64,000 nucleotides of DNA from Burkholderia pyrrocinia (GCF_003330765.1 NZ_CP024904.1:496001-560000), one strand, 5' to 3'. Positions 52,325-61,269 are shown, numbered from the stretch's first letter. A program made the numbers and translations. Notes: generated by a model from the sequence alone, not told the origin.

Positions 52325-53518
52325 TCAGAACACCCCCAGCGACACCCTCTTCCGGTGCTCGACGACCGAGAGAAACAGCGCTGCCAGCCCGCATGCGGCA
52401 ATGAGCGTCAACAGCATCGTGCTGCCCATGCTGACCAGCACCAGGCTGCCGAGCGCCGGAAAGCCGAACACGCCGACGAAATACGATGCGACGAACCACG
52501 TGAGCACGGCGCGCCGGTGCCGCGCATCGGTACTGTTGACGGCTTGCGCCTGAACAATCGGATAGATGAGGCCGTATCCGGTGCCGAGCAGCACGGCGCT
52601 GGCCGAATGCAGCAACGCGTTGTGCGGCACGGCGAACGTCACGGCGACGCTCAGTATCATGAAGCCGAGGAGAATCTGCGTGGTCGCATCGACGCGCATC
52701 CGGATCACGATCGCACTGAGCAGCCAGCGTGTGACAACCACGGTGGCCGAATAAAGACCGAAGAACGTACCCGCCTTCACGCCCGTTTCCTGTGCCATCG
52801 ACATCTGGAACGTCATCAGCCCCGAGAAGACGCTTGAGCCGAGCGCGATAATGGCGATCGGGTAAATCGCATGCGTGCGGGCGATCGCACCGATCTCGCG
52901 GACCCAACGTTCCCGTACCGGTGGCGCAACGGGGAGCGCCGCGGGCGAGAGGCGGCCGAAGCATTCCAGCATCAATGCGGCCATCGCGCACAACCCGCCG
53001 ACGGTGCAGAACACCGTGCCCGTCGTCCAGTGCCAATTGCGTATCGCGAGCGCCGCAAATGCCGGGCCGCCGCCGACGCCAGCCATTTGAAACGATCCGA
53101 ACCGCAAGAACCAGCGCTCGCGTTCGGTATCGGTTGTCCGCTCCACGAGCATCATTGGCGCCGCGAGATAGAACCCGCCCCAACCGATACCGACCAGCAA
53201 TCCGGGCACGACGCTCAACGAGCCGGTGCGCCCGATCAGCGCGAAGCCGACGACCCCCGCGCCGACGACGAGCGCAGCCAGCGCGGTGGTACGCGCAGTC
53301 CCGATCCAATGCGCAAGCCAGGCGACCAGCGGCAGGCCGATCAGCGCACCGACCATGGCTTCAGCCAGCGCGAACCCCGTGTCGACGTCGCCTCCGCCCG
53401 CCGAACGAAAATGCATCGACAGCAAGAACGTCGCGCCGTATCCGCATGCAGTCAGCAGCGCGCCGAGCAGCACAAACGAGGCAACGCGCGGGGACATCGT
53501 GCGTGGATAGGCCATCAT
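52325..53518 (-). CDS. MFS transporter
   Basis: A 397-residue, 12-helix major facilitator with LVAWLAHWIGTARTTAL between helices 2 and 3 and weak similarity to sugar/drug exporters. GGGGAGG precedes two successive ATGs at 53518 and 53515. It converges with the condensation-domain gene 23 bases away and could export its product (inference). A palindrome shared with the BON gene region lies about 120 bases upstream of its start. Confidence 0.85.
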   Translation of the reverse strand: MMAYPRTMSPRVASFVLLGALLTACGYGATFLLSMHFRSAGGGDVDTGFALAEAMVGALIGLPLVAWLAHWIGTARTTALAALVVGAGVVGFALIGRTGSLSVVPGLLVGIGWGGFYLAAPMMLVERTTDTERERWFLRFGSFQMAGVGGGPAFAALAIRNWHWTTGTVFCTVGGLCAMAALMLECFGRLSPAALPVAPPVRERWVREIGAIARTHAIYPIAIIALGSSVFSGLMTFQMSMAQETGVKAGTFFGLYSATVVVTRWLLSAIVIRMRVDATTQILLGFMILSVAVTFAVPHNALLHSASAVLLGTGYGLIYPIVQAQAVNSTDARHRRAVLTWFVASYFVGVFGFPALGSLVLVSMGSTMLLTLIAACGLAALFLSVVEHRKRVSLGVF

Positions 53519-53928
53519 GCCTCCCCTTGTTTCAAAATTCCGGTCGACTCGATCCCGAGCGCGAAAAGGTCAGGGCCCGGTCGCGACATGATCCACACAA
53601 TCTGTCGGCAAGGAAACGAACCGTTCCGATGGTGCGCCGCATACGTTCGTATGTGCCCGACAGCGGTCCGCACCTGTCTGGTTGCGCGCCGTTCATGCAG
53701 ATGGGCACACAAGCGGTCGAGCCAATCCCGCACTGCCCAACGCCGCACTTCCGTTACCCGATCATTGAGTCGCGGGCGTGCATCCTTACGGCTAGCGGCA
53801 CCCGGCGGTGGCCGCGGAAAGCATGACCGACAGCGCATATATGCCAGGCAGCGCGACCTCGATAGCGGCGCGATTCGCTCAATCGCATGAACCTCGGCAT
53901 CGTCGCCACCGGCATCGCCTCGATGCCG
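53519..53928. other. Gap between the MFS and membrane-kinase genes
   Basis: 410 bases holding the palindrome at 53636-53660. A 107-codon frame on the minus strand (53515-53838) overlaps the MFS start, has no homology that I recognise and no ribosome site. Nothing else was identified. Confidence 0.5.
53636..53660 (-). promoter_or_regulatory. Palindrome GCATACGTTCGTATG, shared motif copy 1
   Basis: GCCGCATACGTTCGTATGTGCCCGA has 6-bp arms CATACG/CGTATG around TT. It lies about 120 bases upstream of the MFS gene start on the minus strand. Copy 2 at 61989-62015 differs by only a few bases in the core and flanks. This is a probable operator of a dimeric regulator. Confidence 0.5.
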
Positions 53929-54999
53929 TCATGCAAGGGCGATCGGCAATGTCACTCTCGCTTCGAGGCCCCCGGTACTGCGATTGTTCAACTGCAGTTC
54001 CCCCTGCATCGCCTGTGTCAGGCGACGCGCGATCGCGAGCCCCAACCCCGATCCCGGTGCGCGCGCCGACGTCTGCGGTGCACGGTACCAGGGCGTGAAC
54101 ACCGCCTCCAGCTCCGCCGGCACAATACCCGGCCCCGAATCCACCACGGTGAGCATCACGCGCCTGGCGTCGACCCGGACACACAGGCGGACGTCGCCCC
54201 CGTAACGCAATGCATTGTCGATCAGGTTGACGAGCACGCGGCGCAGCGCGTGCGGGAACGTCACGAGCGGACGGCCCACCCGTCCGTCGAGGTCGACGGT
54301 CAGGCCCGCGTCACGATAGTTGTCGACCAGCACGCCGAGCAACTCGTCCGCGTCGACGTGGCGCGGACGCTCCGGCACACTGCATTGAAGTCGTGCGCAG
54401 GCGACGCTCGCCTCGACCAGTTCCCCCATCTCGGCAAGATCGCGCTCTATCGCGTCACGCAACGCGCTATCTTCCAGCATCCCGCTACGCAGCATCATCC
54501 GCGTCAGCGGCGTGCGCAGGTCGTGCGCATAGGCGGCCAGCACATGGAGCAATTCCGTCATGCGGTCCGCGTGCTGGCGATGCGCACCGTTGATCGCGCG
54601 CGCGAGTCTTGCGATCGAGGGCACGCCGCGTTCGACCAGTGTCTCGGGCAGCGCGTCGACCCCGTGATTCTCGATTGCCGCGGCAAGTTCGCTGATGGTC
54701 GCATCCAGTCTCAGCATCCGCAGCCACAGCACGGTCGCAACCAGCGCGAACACGACCGCTGCCACACCGACGATCAGCAGATCATGGCTCGCCACCGGGC
54801 GCAATGCGCTCGCCAGCATCGCACGCGCGTCATACATGCCCCCCACGACAAGCAGCACGCCGGCCGCAAGAACCAGGCGGACGGGCCACACGACGAGCTC
54901 ACGCGCATGCGGGAACACTACGCGGGCGACGTTGCGCAGGCTGCGCGTGATCCGTGATTCAAACAAGGCCCCTGACGATAAGCTAGGAATGTTCGCCAT
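53929..54999 (-). CDS. Membrane sensor histidine kinase
   Basis: A 356-residue kinase. Two transmembrane helices lie at about 38-55 and 72-95 with only a short periplasmic loop. HisKA has His159 in AYAHDLRTPL, N-box VNLIDNALRYGG, G1 DSGPGI and G2 GSGLGLAIARR, so all catalytic parts are intact. ACAGGAGAA precedes the ATG. It follows the receiver-only gene by 135 bases. The regulator it phosphorylates could be that receiver or the FixJ-type protein one gene further upstream. The small loop suggests it senses a membrane or intracellular signal. Confidence 0.9.
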   Translation of the reverse strand: MANIPSLSSGALFESRITRSLRNVARVVFPHARELVVWPVRLVLAAGVLLVVGGMYDARAMLASALRPVASHDLLIVGVAAVVFALVATVLWLRMLRLDATISELAAAIENHGVDALPETLVERGVPSIARLARAINGAHRQHADRMTELLHVLAAYAHDLRTPLTRMMLRSGMLEDSALRDAIERDLAEMGELVEASVACARLQCSVPERPRHVDADELLGVLVDNYRDAGLTVDLDGRVGRPLVTFPHALRRVLVNLIDNALRYGGDVRLCVRVDARRVMLTVVDSGPGIVPAELEAVFTPWYRAPQTSARAPGSGLGLAIARRLTQAMQGELQLNNRSTGGLEARVTLPIALA

Positions 55000-55134
55000 C
55001 TTCGTTCTCCTGTCGCCGTCGCGGCGGACGGTACGGGAGAGATGAAAACACGCACGGGGGGCTCGCACCATCAAACGAGCGGCCATCCACCCCCTACGAA
55101 GGTTTAGGTTGCCGTTGCGGCAACCGGCGGACGG

Positions 55135-55518
55135 TCAGCCGTGCCCGAGCGCGCGGGCGAGCCACGCTTCGAGCTCCTGCGCGTCGATCGGCTTCTCGAG
55201 GAGACACAGCGCGGCGCTCGCCCGCACGCGCTCGCGCTCGCGCGCGGTGGCGAACGCCGTGACGAATACGGTCGGAATGCGCAGGCCGCGCGCTTCGATC
55301 CGGGACAGCACTTCGATGCCATCCATCCCGGGCATCTGGATGTCGCAGATCAGGCAGCCCGTTCGTGACGCAACGTCCGAAGCCAGGAATGCCGGCCCCG
55401 ACGCAAACTCGCACGCCTCCCCGCCCAGCGAACGCACGAAGCTTCTCATGGCGGTGCGCACGAAGGGATCGTCGTCGACAATCGATACGAGATCGGTGAC
55501 TGAGAGTGAAAAAGGCAT
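55135..55518 (-). CDS. Stand-alone response-regulator receiver domain
   Basis: A 127-residue CheY-like protein with the full acid triad: Asp15-17 near the N terminus, phospho-acceptor Asp59 in CLICDIQMPGMDG, and Lys109 in LLEKPID. There is no output domain. Such single receivers relay or sink phosphate in multi-kinase circuits. It lies between the FixJ-type regulator (130 bases upstream) and the membrane kinase, all on the same strand. ATG 55518 is directly supported by family length. Confidence 0.9.
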   Translation of the reverse strand: MPFSLSVTDLVSIVDDDPFVRTAMRSFVRSLGGEACEFASGPAFLASDVASRTGCLICDIQMPGMDGIEVLSRIEARGLRIPTVFVTAFATARERERVRASAALCLLEKPIDAQELEAWLARALGHG

Positions 55519-55648
55519 CCCTGCTTAAGGCTAGGTGAACGGACAGGCCCGTCCCAGATACGACTACCCAAGTTGCCAGCATACCGCCACACCGCCGCAC
55601 CGCCACCATATCTACGTATGGGTCGGCTTTCCCCCAATGGCGCCACCG

Positions 55649-56317
55649 CTAGTGCGCGGGCAGCTCAATGCCGAGCGCACTCATCTTGCGCACCAGCTCG
55701 GCGACCGAGCGGCACTTCATCTTTCGCATCGCCTGGCCGCGATGGATCTTGGCCGTGATTTCCGCAATTCCCATGTTGCCCGCGACCTGCTTGTTCATCA
55801 GGCCCGTCGCGACGTGTTGCAACACCTCGCGTTCTCGCGGCGTCAGCGATTCCCAACACGCGCACAGGTCGAGCAGCGACTGACTGGCCTCCAGCCTTTT
55901 CGCGTCGCAGTCGAGCGCCGCGACCACCGCATCGATCAGCTCCTGGTCATGAAACGGTTTCGTCAGGAAATCCATCGCGCCGGCCTTCATCGCTTTCACC
56001 GTCATCGCGATATCGCCGTGCCCCGTGATGAAGATGATCGGCATCTGTGGACCGCCGTTCTCGGCCAGCGACTTCTGGAACGCAATCCCGCTCTGCCCGC
56101 GCAATCGCACGTCAAGCACGAGGCACGACGGTCCCGTGCCCTTCGTCGCCGCGAGAAACTCTTCGGTCGAGGAAAATGCGCAAACGTCCAGGTCAATCGA
56201 TCGCAGCAGGCTGATCAGCGCGGCACGAACGAATTCGTCATCGTCGACGACGTAGACGACTCGGCCGTTCCGAACCGCGGATGAAGGCGCAGCGTAGAGC
56301 ATTCTGGTTTCGGGCAT
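55649..56317 (-). CDS. FixJ/LuxR-type response regulator
   Basis: A 222-residue regulator from ATG 56317. The receiver has Asp69 (CLVLDVRLRGQSG) and Lys120 (FLTKPF). The C-terminal LuxR-type helix-turn-helix reads LTPREREVLQHVATGLMNKQVAGNMGIAEITAKIHR. FixJ-type proteins often respond to oxygen-sensing kinases. It lies 103 bases after the pseudokinase-GAF kinase gene on the same strand and is its likely partner. Starts at 56371 and 56302 are also open. The shared palindrome may be its target (inference). Confidence 0.9.
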   Translation of the reverse strand: MPETRMLYAAPSSAVRNGRVVYVVDDDEFVRAALISLLRSIDLDVCAFSSTEEFLAATKGTGPSCLVLDVRLRGQSGIAFQKSLAENGGPQMPIIFITGHGDIAMTVKAMKAGAMDFLTKPFHDQELIDAVVAALDCDAKRLEASQSLLDLCACWESLTPREREVLQHVATGLMNKQVAGNMGIAEITAKIHRGQAMRKMKCRSVAELVRKMSALGIELPAH

Positions 56318-56420
56318 TGAAATATTCGCTTGTGAATTTGCAGGGATGGCCGCGAGGCGGCTCGAATACATCTCGAAGAACCTGCCCGACCACTGCGTCG
56401 CGCGCCGACCGACGCCCCGG

Positions 56421-58673
56421 TCATGGATCGGCGCGCGGCAGAATGACGGTCGCGCGCGTGCCGGTGTCCTCGCGGGGCGACAACGTCAGCGTCCCGCCGT
56501 GCGCGTCGACGATCGAATGCGAGACGGCGAGGCCCATGCCCATCCCGTTCTCCTTGGTCGTAAAGAGCGGCTCGAGCAGCCGGTCTGCAATGTCCGGCGC
56601 AATCCCGCCGCCGAAATCCTCCACGGTCACGCGTACGCTGTCAACGCCAACCGCTTCACAGGCAAGCGAGAGGCGACGCGCCGTGTCAAGCTCCGCCATC
56701 GATTCGGCGCCGTTCGCGAGCAGATTGATCACGACCTGCTGGAGCTGGATACGGTCGCCGTACACGTAGACGGGGCTGTCCTGGCTGTGCTGCTCCAACA
56801 CGACGCCGAACGCGTCGAGTTGCCGCGCGACAAGCGTCGCAGCGTCGCGGACGGCCTCGACGAGATCGACTGTCGAGAACGGCGGCGCGGCTTTGCGTGA
56901 CTTCGCGCGCAGTGACTGGATGATGCGCTTGGCTCGCGCCGCCCCCCGGTTGATGTGCACGAGCATCTCCCGCGCTTCGCCGATGTCCGGAGGCTCCCGG
57001 TTCAGCCAGCGCAACGCGGCGCTCGCCGACGTATCGACGGCAGCAATCGGCTGTCCAACTTCATGAACGACAGACGCGACGAGTTCGCCCATCGCTGTCA
57101 GGCGGCTGGCACGCTCGAGACCGGCAAGTGCGGCACGCAATTGCTCCTCGGCATGCGCACGCTGACGGTTCTGTTCGAGCAGTTCCTCGTAGAGTCGCGC
57201 ATTCTCGAGCGCGAACGCGGCCTGCGACGCGATCACTTCCACCAGGGCCGCCTTCGCCGCTGTAAACATCCGCGCCGCCAGATTGTTCTCCATATATAGA
57301 ACCCCGACGAGCGTCGCATAACGCATCAACGGCACGCACATCACCGAACGGGAACGCCTGCGCCGAACGTAGGGATCTAGCGCAAGGACCGGCGACGCGG
57401 AGGCATCGTCGATCACCGCGGCGTCCCGCGTACGCGCAACCGCCTGCACGAGCGAAACGGGAAGCACGTCCGCCGTGAAAGACACCGGCTCTTGCATCAC
57501 GACGATCGTACCGTCGATCAAATCAGCGCGCGCCGGCACATGCCAGACGCCGTGGCGCAGCACCGCGAGCGCGCCGTGTTCGGCCCCGGCGCTTTCGAGC
57601 GTCGTGCGCAACAGCGTCTCCACGAGGCGCGCCGGCACGATGTCGCTCGCAAGCGCGTTCGAGATGTCCAGCACTGCCCGGACGTCCAGTTCGTGCAAAC
57701 GGCTCCCGGCAGGATTGCGCGTTTCCGCCTCTGCGCCAGCGGCGACGCCACGGCACGGCGCGGGCAACCCGTCGATTCTGTCTTCGCGGCCCGCCGCATG
57801 ATCGGCCTGCTGCACACGTTGCAGCGCCGTCGGTCCGTCGATCGCGAACATCGGAATGCGACCGTCACGGCGATAGGCCCGTTCGCATCGCCGCAGATCG
57901 GCAACGAGGCCCGCGGCAGTCCCGTAGCGTTGCTCCGGGGCGTGTTCGAGCAACTTCATCACGATCCGCGAGATCTGTTCGGGTACGAGCCGGGCAAGCT
58001 CGCGAGACGCCCGCGCCGAATGCGTGGCGTGCGCATGCACGCGTGCGGCGGCGTCGGTCACGCCAGACGGCGGCACACCGGCCAGTTGCTCATGGAGAAT
58101 GCACCCGAGCGCGTAGAGGTCGGCCCGCGCGTCGACACATCGGTTCGGACGCGCGCCGAGTTCCGGCGCCATGTAGAGGAAATGCGTGTCGTCCCAATCG
58201 AGTCCGGCGTCGCCCAACGGGCCGATCGTGCCGGAGCAGGCGGCGTAGCCGAAGCCGGTCAGGAACGCACGGCCGTCACTATCTACCAGGAAGCGATGCG
58301 GCACGAGTGCGCGATGCACGACACCGGCCGCGTGCATTGCATCCACCGCCGTCGCGAGCGCAATCGCGAGTCGCAGAAACGCGGCCGGCCCTTCCTGCGA
58401 CACACCGCCAACGGAAAGCGGCGTTCCCCCCGGATCGGTCAGTACGAGCGCGGCGTCGCCGCCGTGCGACACGATCGTTTGTGGAACGGCGCACCAGCCG
58501 GCGCGCAGTACCGGGCGCAACGCATATTCGCATTGCAGCAGTGCGACGGAGGCGGACGACGACGCACCGTTGCCGGCGATCAGGACGGCAGGTGCATTGT
58601 CATCGATCGCACGTTGCAGCCGCGGCGGCCCGGGGCAAAGTTCAATCAAGCGTCGTGTCGAAAGTTCGATCAT
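56421..58673 (-). CDS. Hybrid sensor: degenerate Ser/Thr-kinase domain, GAF, histidine kinase
   Basis: A 750-residue cytosolic protein. Residues 30-270 follow the protein-kinase fold, but HRDLKPxN is HRALVPHR (Asp122 to Ala, Lys to Val) and DFG is GFG (Asp to Gly at 140), while APE is intact at 169-171, so it should be catalytically dead. GAF is at about 328-495. HisKA follows with His537 in SVVHEVGQPIAA, then N-box INLLANGAESM and GMGMGLAVSHSIV. The related trifunctional kinase-AAA-GAF-HK proteins are over 1700 residues; the AAA ATPase part is absent here. The start codon lacks a clear ribosome site. Confidence 0.85.
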   Translation of the reverse strand: MIELSTRRLIELCPGPPRLQRAIDDNAPAVLIAGNGASSSASVALLQCEYALRPVLRAGWCAVPQTIVSHGGDAALVLTDPGGTPLSVGGVSQEGPAAFLRLAIALATAVDAMHAAGVVHRALVPHRFLVDSDGRAFLTGFGYAACSGTIGPLGDAGLDWDDTHFLYMAPELGARPNRCVDARADLYALGCILHEQLAGVPPSGVTDAAARVHAHATHSARASRELARLVPEQISRIVMKLLEHAPEQRYGTAAGLVADLRRCERAYRRDGRIPMFAIDGPTALQRVQQADHAAGREDRIDGLPAPCRGVAAGAEAETRNPAGSRLHELDVRAVLDISNALASDIVPARLVETLLRTTLESAGAEHGALAVLRHGVWHVPARADLIDGTIVVMQEPVSFTADVLPVSLVQAVARTRDAAVIDDASASPVLALDPYVRRRRSRSVMCVPLMRYATLVGVLYMENNLAARMFTAAKAALVEVIASQAAFALENARLYEELLEQNRQRAHAEEQLRAALAGLERASRLTAMGELVASVVHEVGQPIAAVDTSASAALRWLNREPPDIGEAREMLVHINRGAARAKRIIQSLRAKSRKAAPPFSTVDLVEAVRDAATLVARQLDAFGVVLEQHSQDSPVYVYGDRIQLQQVVINLLANGAESMAELDTARRLSLACEAVGVDSVRVTVEDFGGGIAPDIADRLLEPLFTTKENGMGMGLAVSHSIVDAHGGTLTLSPREDTGTRATVILPRADP

Positions 58674-59188
58674 GCGAATGCGGTAAGGAAACGGTAGCGG
58701 GCATGAACTCGGACGCCGCTGGCACGGCGGCGCGGCACGCAGCCTGTCGGCACCCGTGCGCAAGCTCGGAGCGGGATGTCCCGGTTGTATCCGATCGGTC
58801 GGACACGCAGCTGCAGCGCATGCCACCGATGCCCTCCAACGATCGCAATGCCCTCTGCCGGCACCCATGAAAACACGCGAACCTTCAGATTATTCCAGTC
58901 GCATTTCACCGACGCAACAGCGGGCCCCGGATCGGTACACGCCGGCTGTCTGACGCGGCCCGCGCCCCATGGCGACGAGTGCATTCGTATCCCAATGTGT
59001 CGGACTTCCGGACGGATACATGACATTGCAAAACGCCGCGCGCCGGACACATGCGAGATACCTCTTCGGCGCTCAATACACACACGGCGGAATCTGATGA
59101 AAACCACGAAGCGGCAGGCCCAGGCGGGCTCCTGCCGGCATCAGATCCCGTGTGTACGTTCCGATCCATCTCTTCTCAGGAATCCGAC
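58674..59188. other. Gap between the hybrid-kinase and DUF4148 genes
   Basis: 515 bases upstream of both divergent genes. Frames on both strands lack homology. The only clear structure is the nested hairpin at 59092-59146 near the right end. Confidence 0.5.
59092..59146 (+). promoter_or_regulatory. Nested hairpin in the DUF4148 leader
   Basis: An outer stem of 8 bp (ATCTGATG at 59092-59099 with CATCAGAT at 59139-59146) encloses an inner stem of about 10 bp (CGGCAGGCCC at 59112-59121 with GGG at 59126-59128 and CCTGCCG at 59131-59137). It ends 42 bases before the DUF4148 start. No U-run follows, so it is more likely a leader structure than a terminator. Confidence 0.5.
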
Positions 59189-59425
59189 ATGAATACTTTC
59201 AAGATCACCTTCGCGCTCGCCGCGCTTGCGATGACGGCCTCGGCCCATGCGGCCTCCCCCGTTGATTCGATCTCGGGAAATTTCGATGCCCAGACCGCGA
59301 ACCAATGGGCACCGGTCGCAATGGCATCGATGGCAAAGACGCGCGCGGAAGTACGCCAGGAGCTCACGCTGGCGCGACAGAACGGCGAGATCGAGGCCAT
59401 CAGGAAACTCTATTCCGGGCATTGA
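59189..59425 (+). CDS. DUF4148 small secreted protein
   Basis: A 78-residue protein with a signal peptide (ITFALAALAMTASAHA) and the DUF4148 ending KTRAEVRQELTLARQNGEIEAIRKLYSGH. CAGGAA precedes the ATG. It is a paralogue of 49930-50172; the two share the KTRAEVR.EL and LY-G-end motifs. The function is unknown. The upstream nested hairpin may control its translation. The next gene is 330 bases away. Confidence 0.85.
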   Translation: MNTFKITFALAALAMTASAHAASPVDSISGNFDAQTANQWAPVAMASMAKTRAEVRQELTLARQNGEIEAIRKLYSGH

Positions 59426-59755
59426 ACGCCAGTCTTTTTGTTCGGCCCGGCACTGGCGGCGCGATGTTGGCACCCTTCCAGCACCCGGGCCGTCCCTGCA
59501 TTCCGCCCGATGTATCGGCACACGTCGCGGGCACATTGCGTTGCATTCATCCCGTCTGACGACATCAGCCGAAACGTTCCGGCGTTCCATTCCGTCGGTA
59601 CAGCCGTCGCACGGCAGGCTTGATTGCAACGAACCCCGCCATCGGCCCGACCGCCGCATCAGGACACACCTTTCCCCGGTATTCATTCGCAGCGCCCTGC
59701 TTGTCGACGCGACGCATGATTTTCAGCCGGAGTCCCATGCCGGACTTGTCAGTCA
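59426..59755. other. Gap between the DUF4148 and orphan sigma genes
   Basis: 330 bases without a supportable gene. Short frames are out of codon bias. The promoter of the orphan sigma gene should lie in the right half; no consensus was recognised. Confidence 0.5.
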
Positions 59756-60304
59756 ATGAAGCAAACCGAACTTTCAATGATGCTTCCCGATATGCTGCCC
59801 CGCTTCCGGTCGTTCTCAATGCGGTTGACCGGGAACCGATACGATGCGGAAGAGCTCGTGCAGCGCGCTTGCATTCGCGCACTCGAGCGGGCTCATCAGC
59901 TACGTTCCGACACGTCGCCGGTGAGTTGGGTCTTCTCGATCATCCATTCGATATGGCTCAACGAATTGCGACAGCGCAATCATCGCGAGCGCCTGCTGCT
60001 CGAGTGGAGCGACGCGTTGCTGGAAACAGTCGCCGATCCCCGCTCCACGTCCGAAACCGGCCTGGCCGTCCGGCAGATCGTCGATGCCGTGGAGCGGTTA
60101 CCGGAATCCCAGCGCATCGCACTGTTACTCGTCAGCATCGATGGGTTCAGCTATCAGGAAGCAGCCGCTACGCTCGACATCCCCGTCGGCACCATCATGA
60201 GCCGGATATCGCGCGCGCGCAAAGCGATTCGCATGGCGCTCGATGCGTCCGGCGCATCGCGCATGCAGCCGGGAAACGTCCTCGAAATCGCGACCCGCGG
60301 ATGA
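59756..60304 (+). CDS. ECF sigma factor without adjacent anti-sigma
   Basis: A 182-residue ECF sigma factor, same length as the paralogue at 46191-46739. Region 2 reads YDAEELVQRACIRALERAHQLR with SWVFSIIHSIWLNELR, and region 4 reads GFSYQEAAATLDIPVGTIMSRISRAR. No anti-sigma gene follows; the next gene is a Usp protein 84 bases downstream. It could be held by the distant paralogous anti-sigma or controlled by its own expression (inference). The ribosome site is weak; Met8 and Met9 are alternative starts. Confidence 0.9.
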   Translation: MKQTELSMMLPDMLPRFRSFSMRLTGNRYDAEELVQRACIRALERAHQLRSDTSPVSWVFSIIHSIWLNELRQRNHRERLLLEWSDALLETVADPRSTSETGLAVRQIVDAVERLPESQRIALLLVSIDGFSYQEAAATLDIPVGTIMSRISRARKAIRMALDASGASRMQPGNVLEIATRG

Positions 60305-60388
60305 CGCTGGAATATATGACGTGCGTCGCGTGTTCAGTGTAGGCAATCGCATCCGCTGCGGCGGAAGTGCCCGAGCACCAACCACTCA

Positions 60389-60847
60389 ATGCGAAACATG
60401 TCATCGCTTTCCAGAATGCTACTCGTCTATGACGGGACCGATGAGGCTCAGGCCGCACTCGCGCGATGTTCAGCGCTTTCGCGGGCATTGTCTGCCGCGG
60501 TCGACGTCGTGGCCGTGGTCGACCCCGTCACCGCGAACGCACAGTCGGCCGGACTGCTCAGCGAGCTTGCCCATCATCGACTCGAGGAATTCGCGCGCCG
60601 CGAACTTCAGTGTGCGGTCGGCAAACTAGCGGACGATGGCATCGCCGCGTGCGGCTACGTGCGGTTCGGACGCGCAGCCGACGCCATCGCGGCACATGCG
60701 ATGACCACCCGTCCGGATATGATCGTTGTCGGGCATTGCGCCCGCAGCGGATTCGCGCGCTGGTGGCGCGAGCGTCCCGTTCACGTCGACCTGGCCGAGC
60801 GTCTTCGCGGTACGGCACTGATCGTCGTGACAGCCCCGTCGACCTAG
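60389..60847 (+). CDS. Universal stress protein family, degenerate ATP motif
   Basis: A 152-residue UspA-fold protein: RMLLVYDGTDEAQAAL, then GLLSELAHHRLEEFARRELQ and DMIVVGHCARSGFARWW. The ATP-binding G-2x-G-9x-G-S/T motif of the Usp at 30702-31181 is not preserved after VVGHCARSG, so it probably does not bind ATP like UspFG types. It follows the orphan ECF sigma and may be part of its operon. Confidence 0.85.
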   Translation: MRNMSSLSRMLLVYDGTDEAQAALARCSALSRALSAAVDVVAVVDPVTANAQSAGLLSELAHHRLEEFARRELQCAVGKLADDGIAACGYVRFGRAADAIAAHAMTTRPDMIVVGHCARSGFARWWRERPVHVDLAERLRGTALIVVTAPST

Positions 60848-61269
60848 GCTCGGCTGGCACCCACGCTCGCGGCAAGAATCATTCGCTGCCGGTTGGCGGA
60901 CAGACAAACATCGCTCGCACGCGGCCGAAACACGGGATCGCCGCGTTGTATTGCGCAGCCCGTCAGTGCGCAGACCGCCGGCGCACGCGCACGGCTCCTG
61001 CACCAGATTTGCTCGGTATAACGCCCTGAACGCGAGTCGCTCCATGAAACGCTGATCATGGATAACGAAAGGCGCTCCGTCACCGCGATGCTGGAAAGCG
61101 GCTCGACTCGCACGAGCGCGTCATGCTCATCGCATTGACGCAGGCCGAAGCGACGCGCCTTGTATCGTGCGCGCTGCGCTCGCAAGCAAACATCGCGTTG
61201 TTCCAACGAAGGATCGAGGACATGGATCAGCGTGCGAACCACGATGTCCGCTTCAGGCAGTCCCTGCAT
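60844..61269 (-). CDS. DUF3331-family protein
   Basis: A 141-residue basic protein. ATG 61269 has GGGAGA 7 bases upstream. VTERLSLSMISVSWSDSRSGRY, EQIW and CALTGCAIQRGDPVFRPR match DUF3331, a small Burkholderia-group family with a possible beta-barrel or zinc-ribbon-like core; its function is unknown. The stop overlaps the convergent Usp stop by four bases. The gene sits 99 bases after the BON gene on the same strand and the two may share a promoter. Confidence 0.75.
   Translation of the reverse strand: MQGLPEADIVVRTLIHVLDPSLEQRDVCLRAQRARYKARRFGLRQCDEHDALVRVEPLSSIAVTERLSLSMISVSWSDSRSGRYTEQIWCRSRARAPAVCALTGCAIQRGDPVFRPRASDVCLSANRQRMILAASVGASRA

Noticed and set aside
53515..53838. 107-codon minus-strand frame before the MFS gene
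   Set aside because: No ribosome site, no homology and it overlaps the MFS start and the palindrome region.
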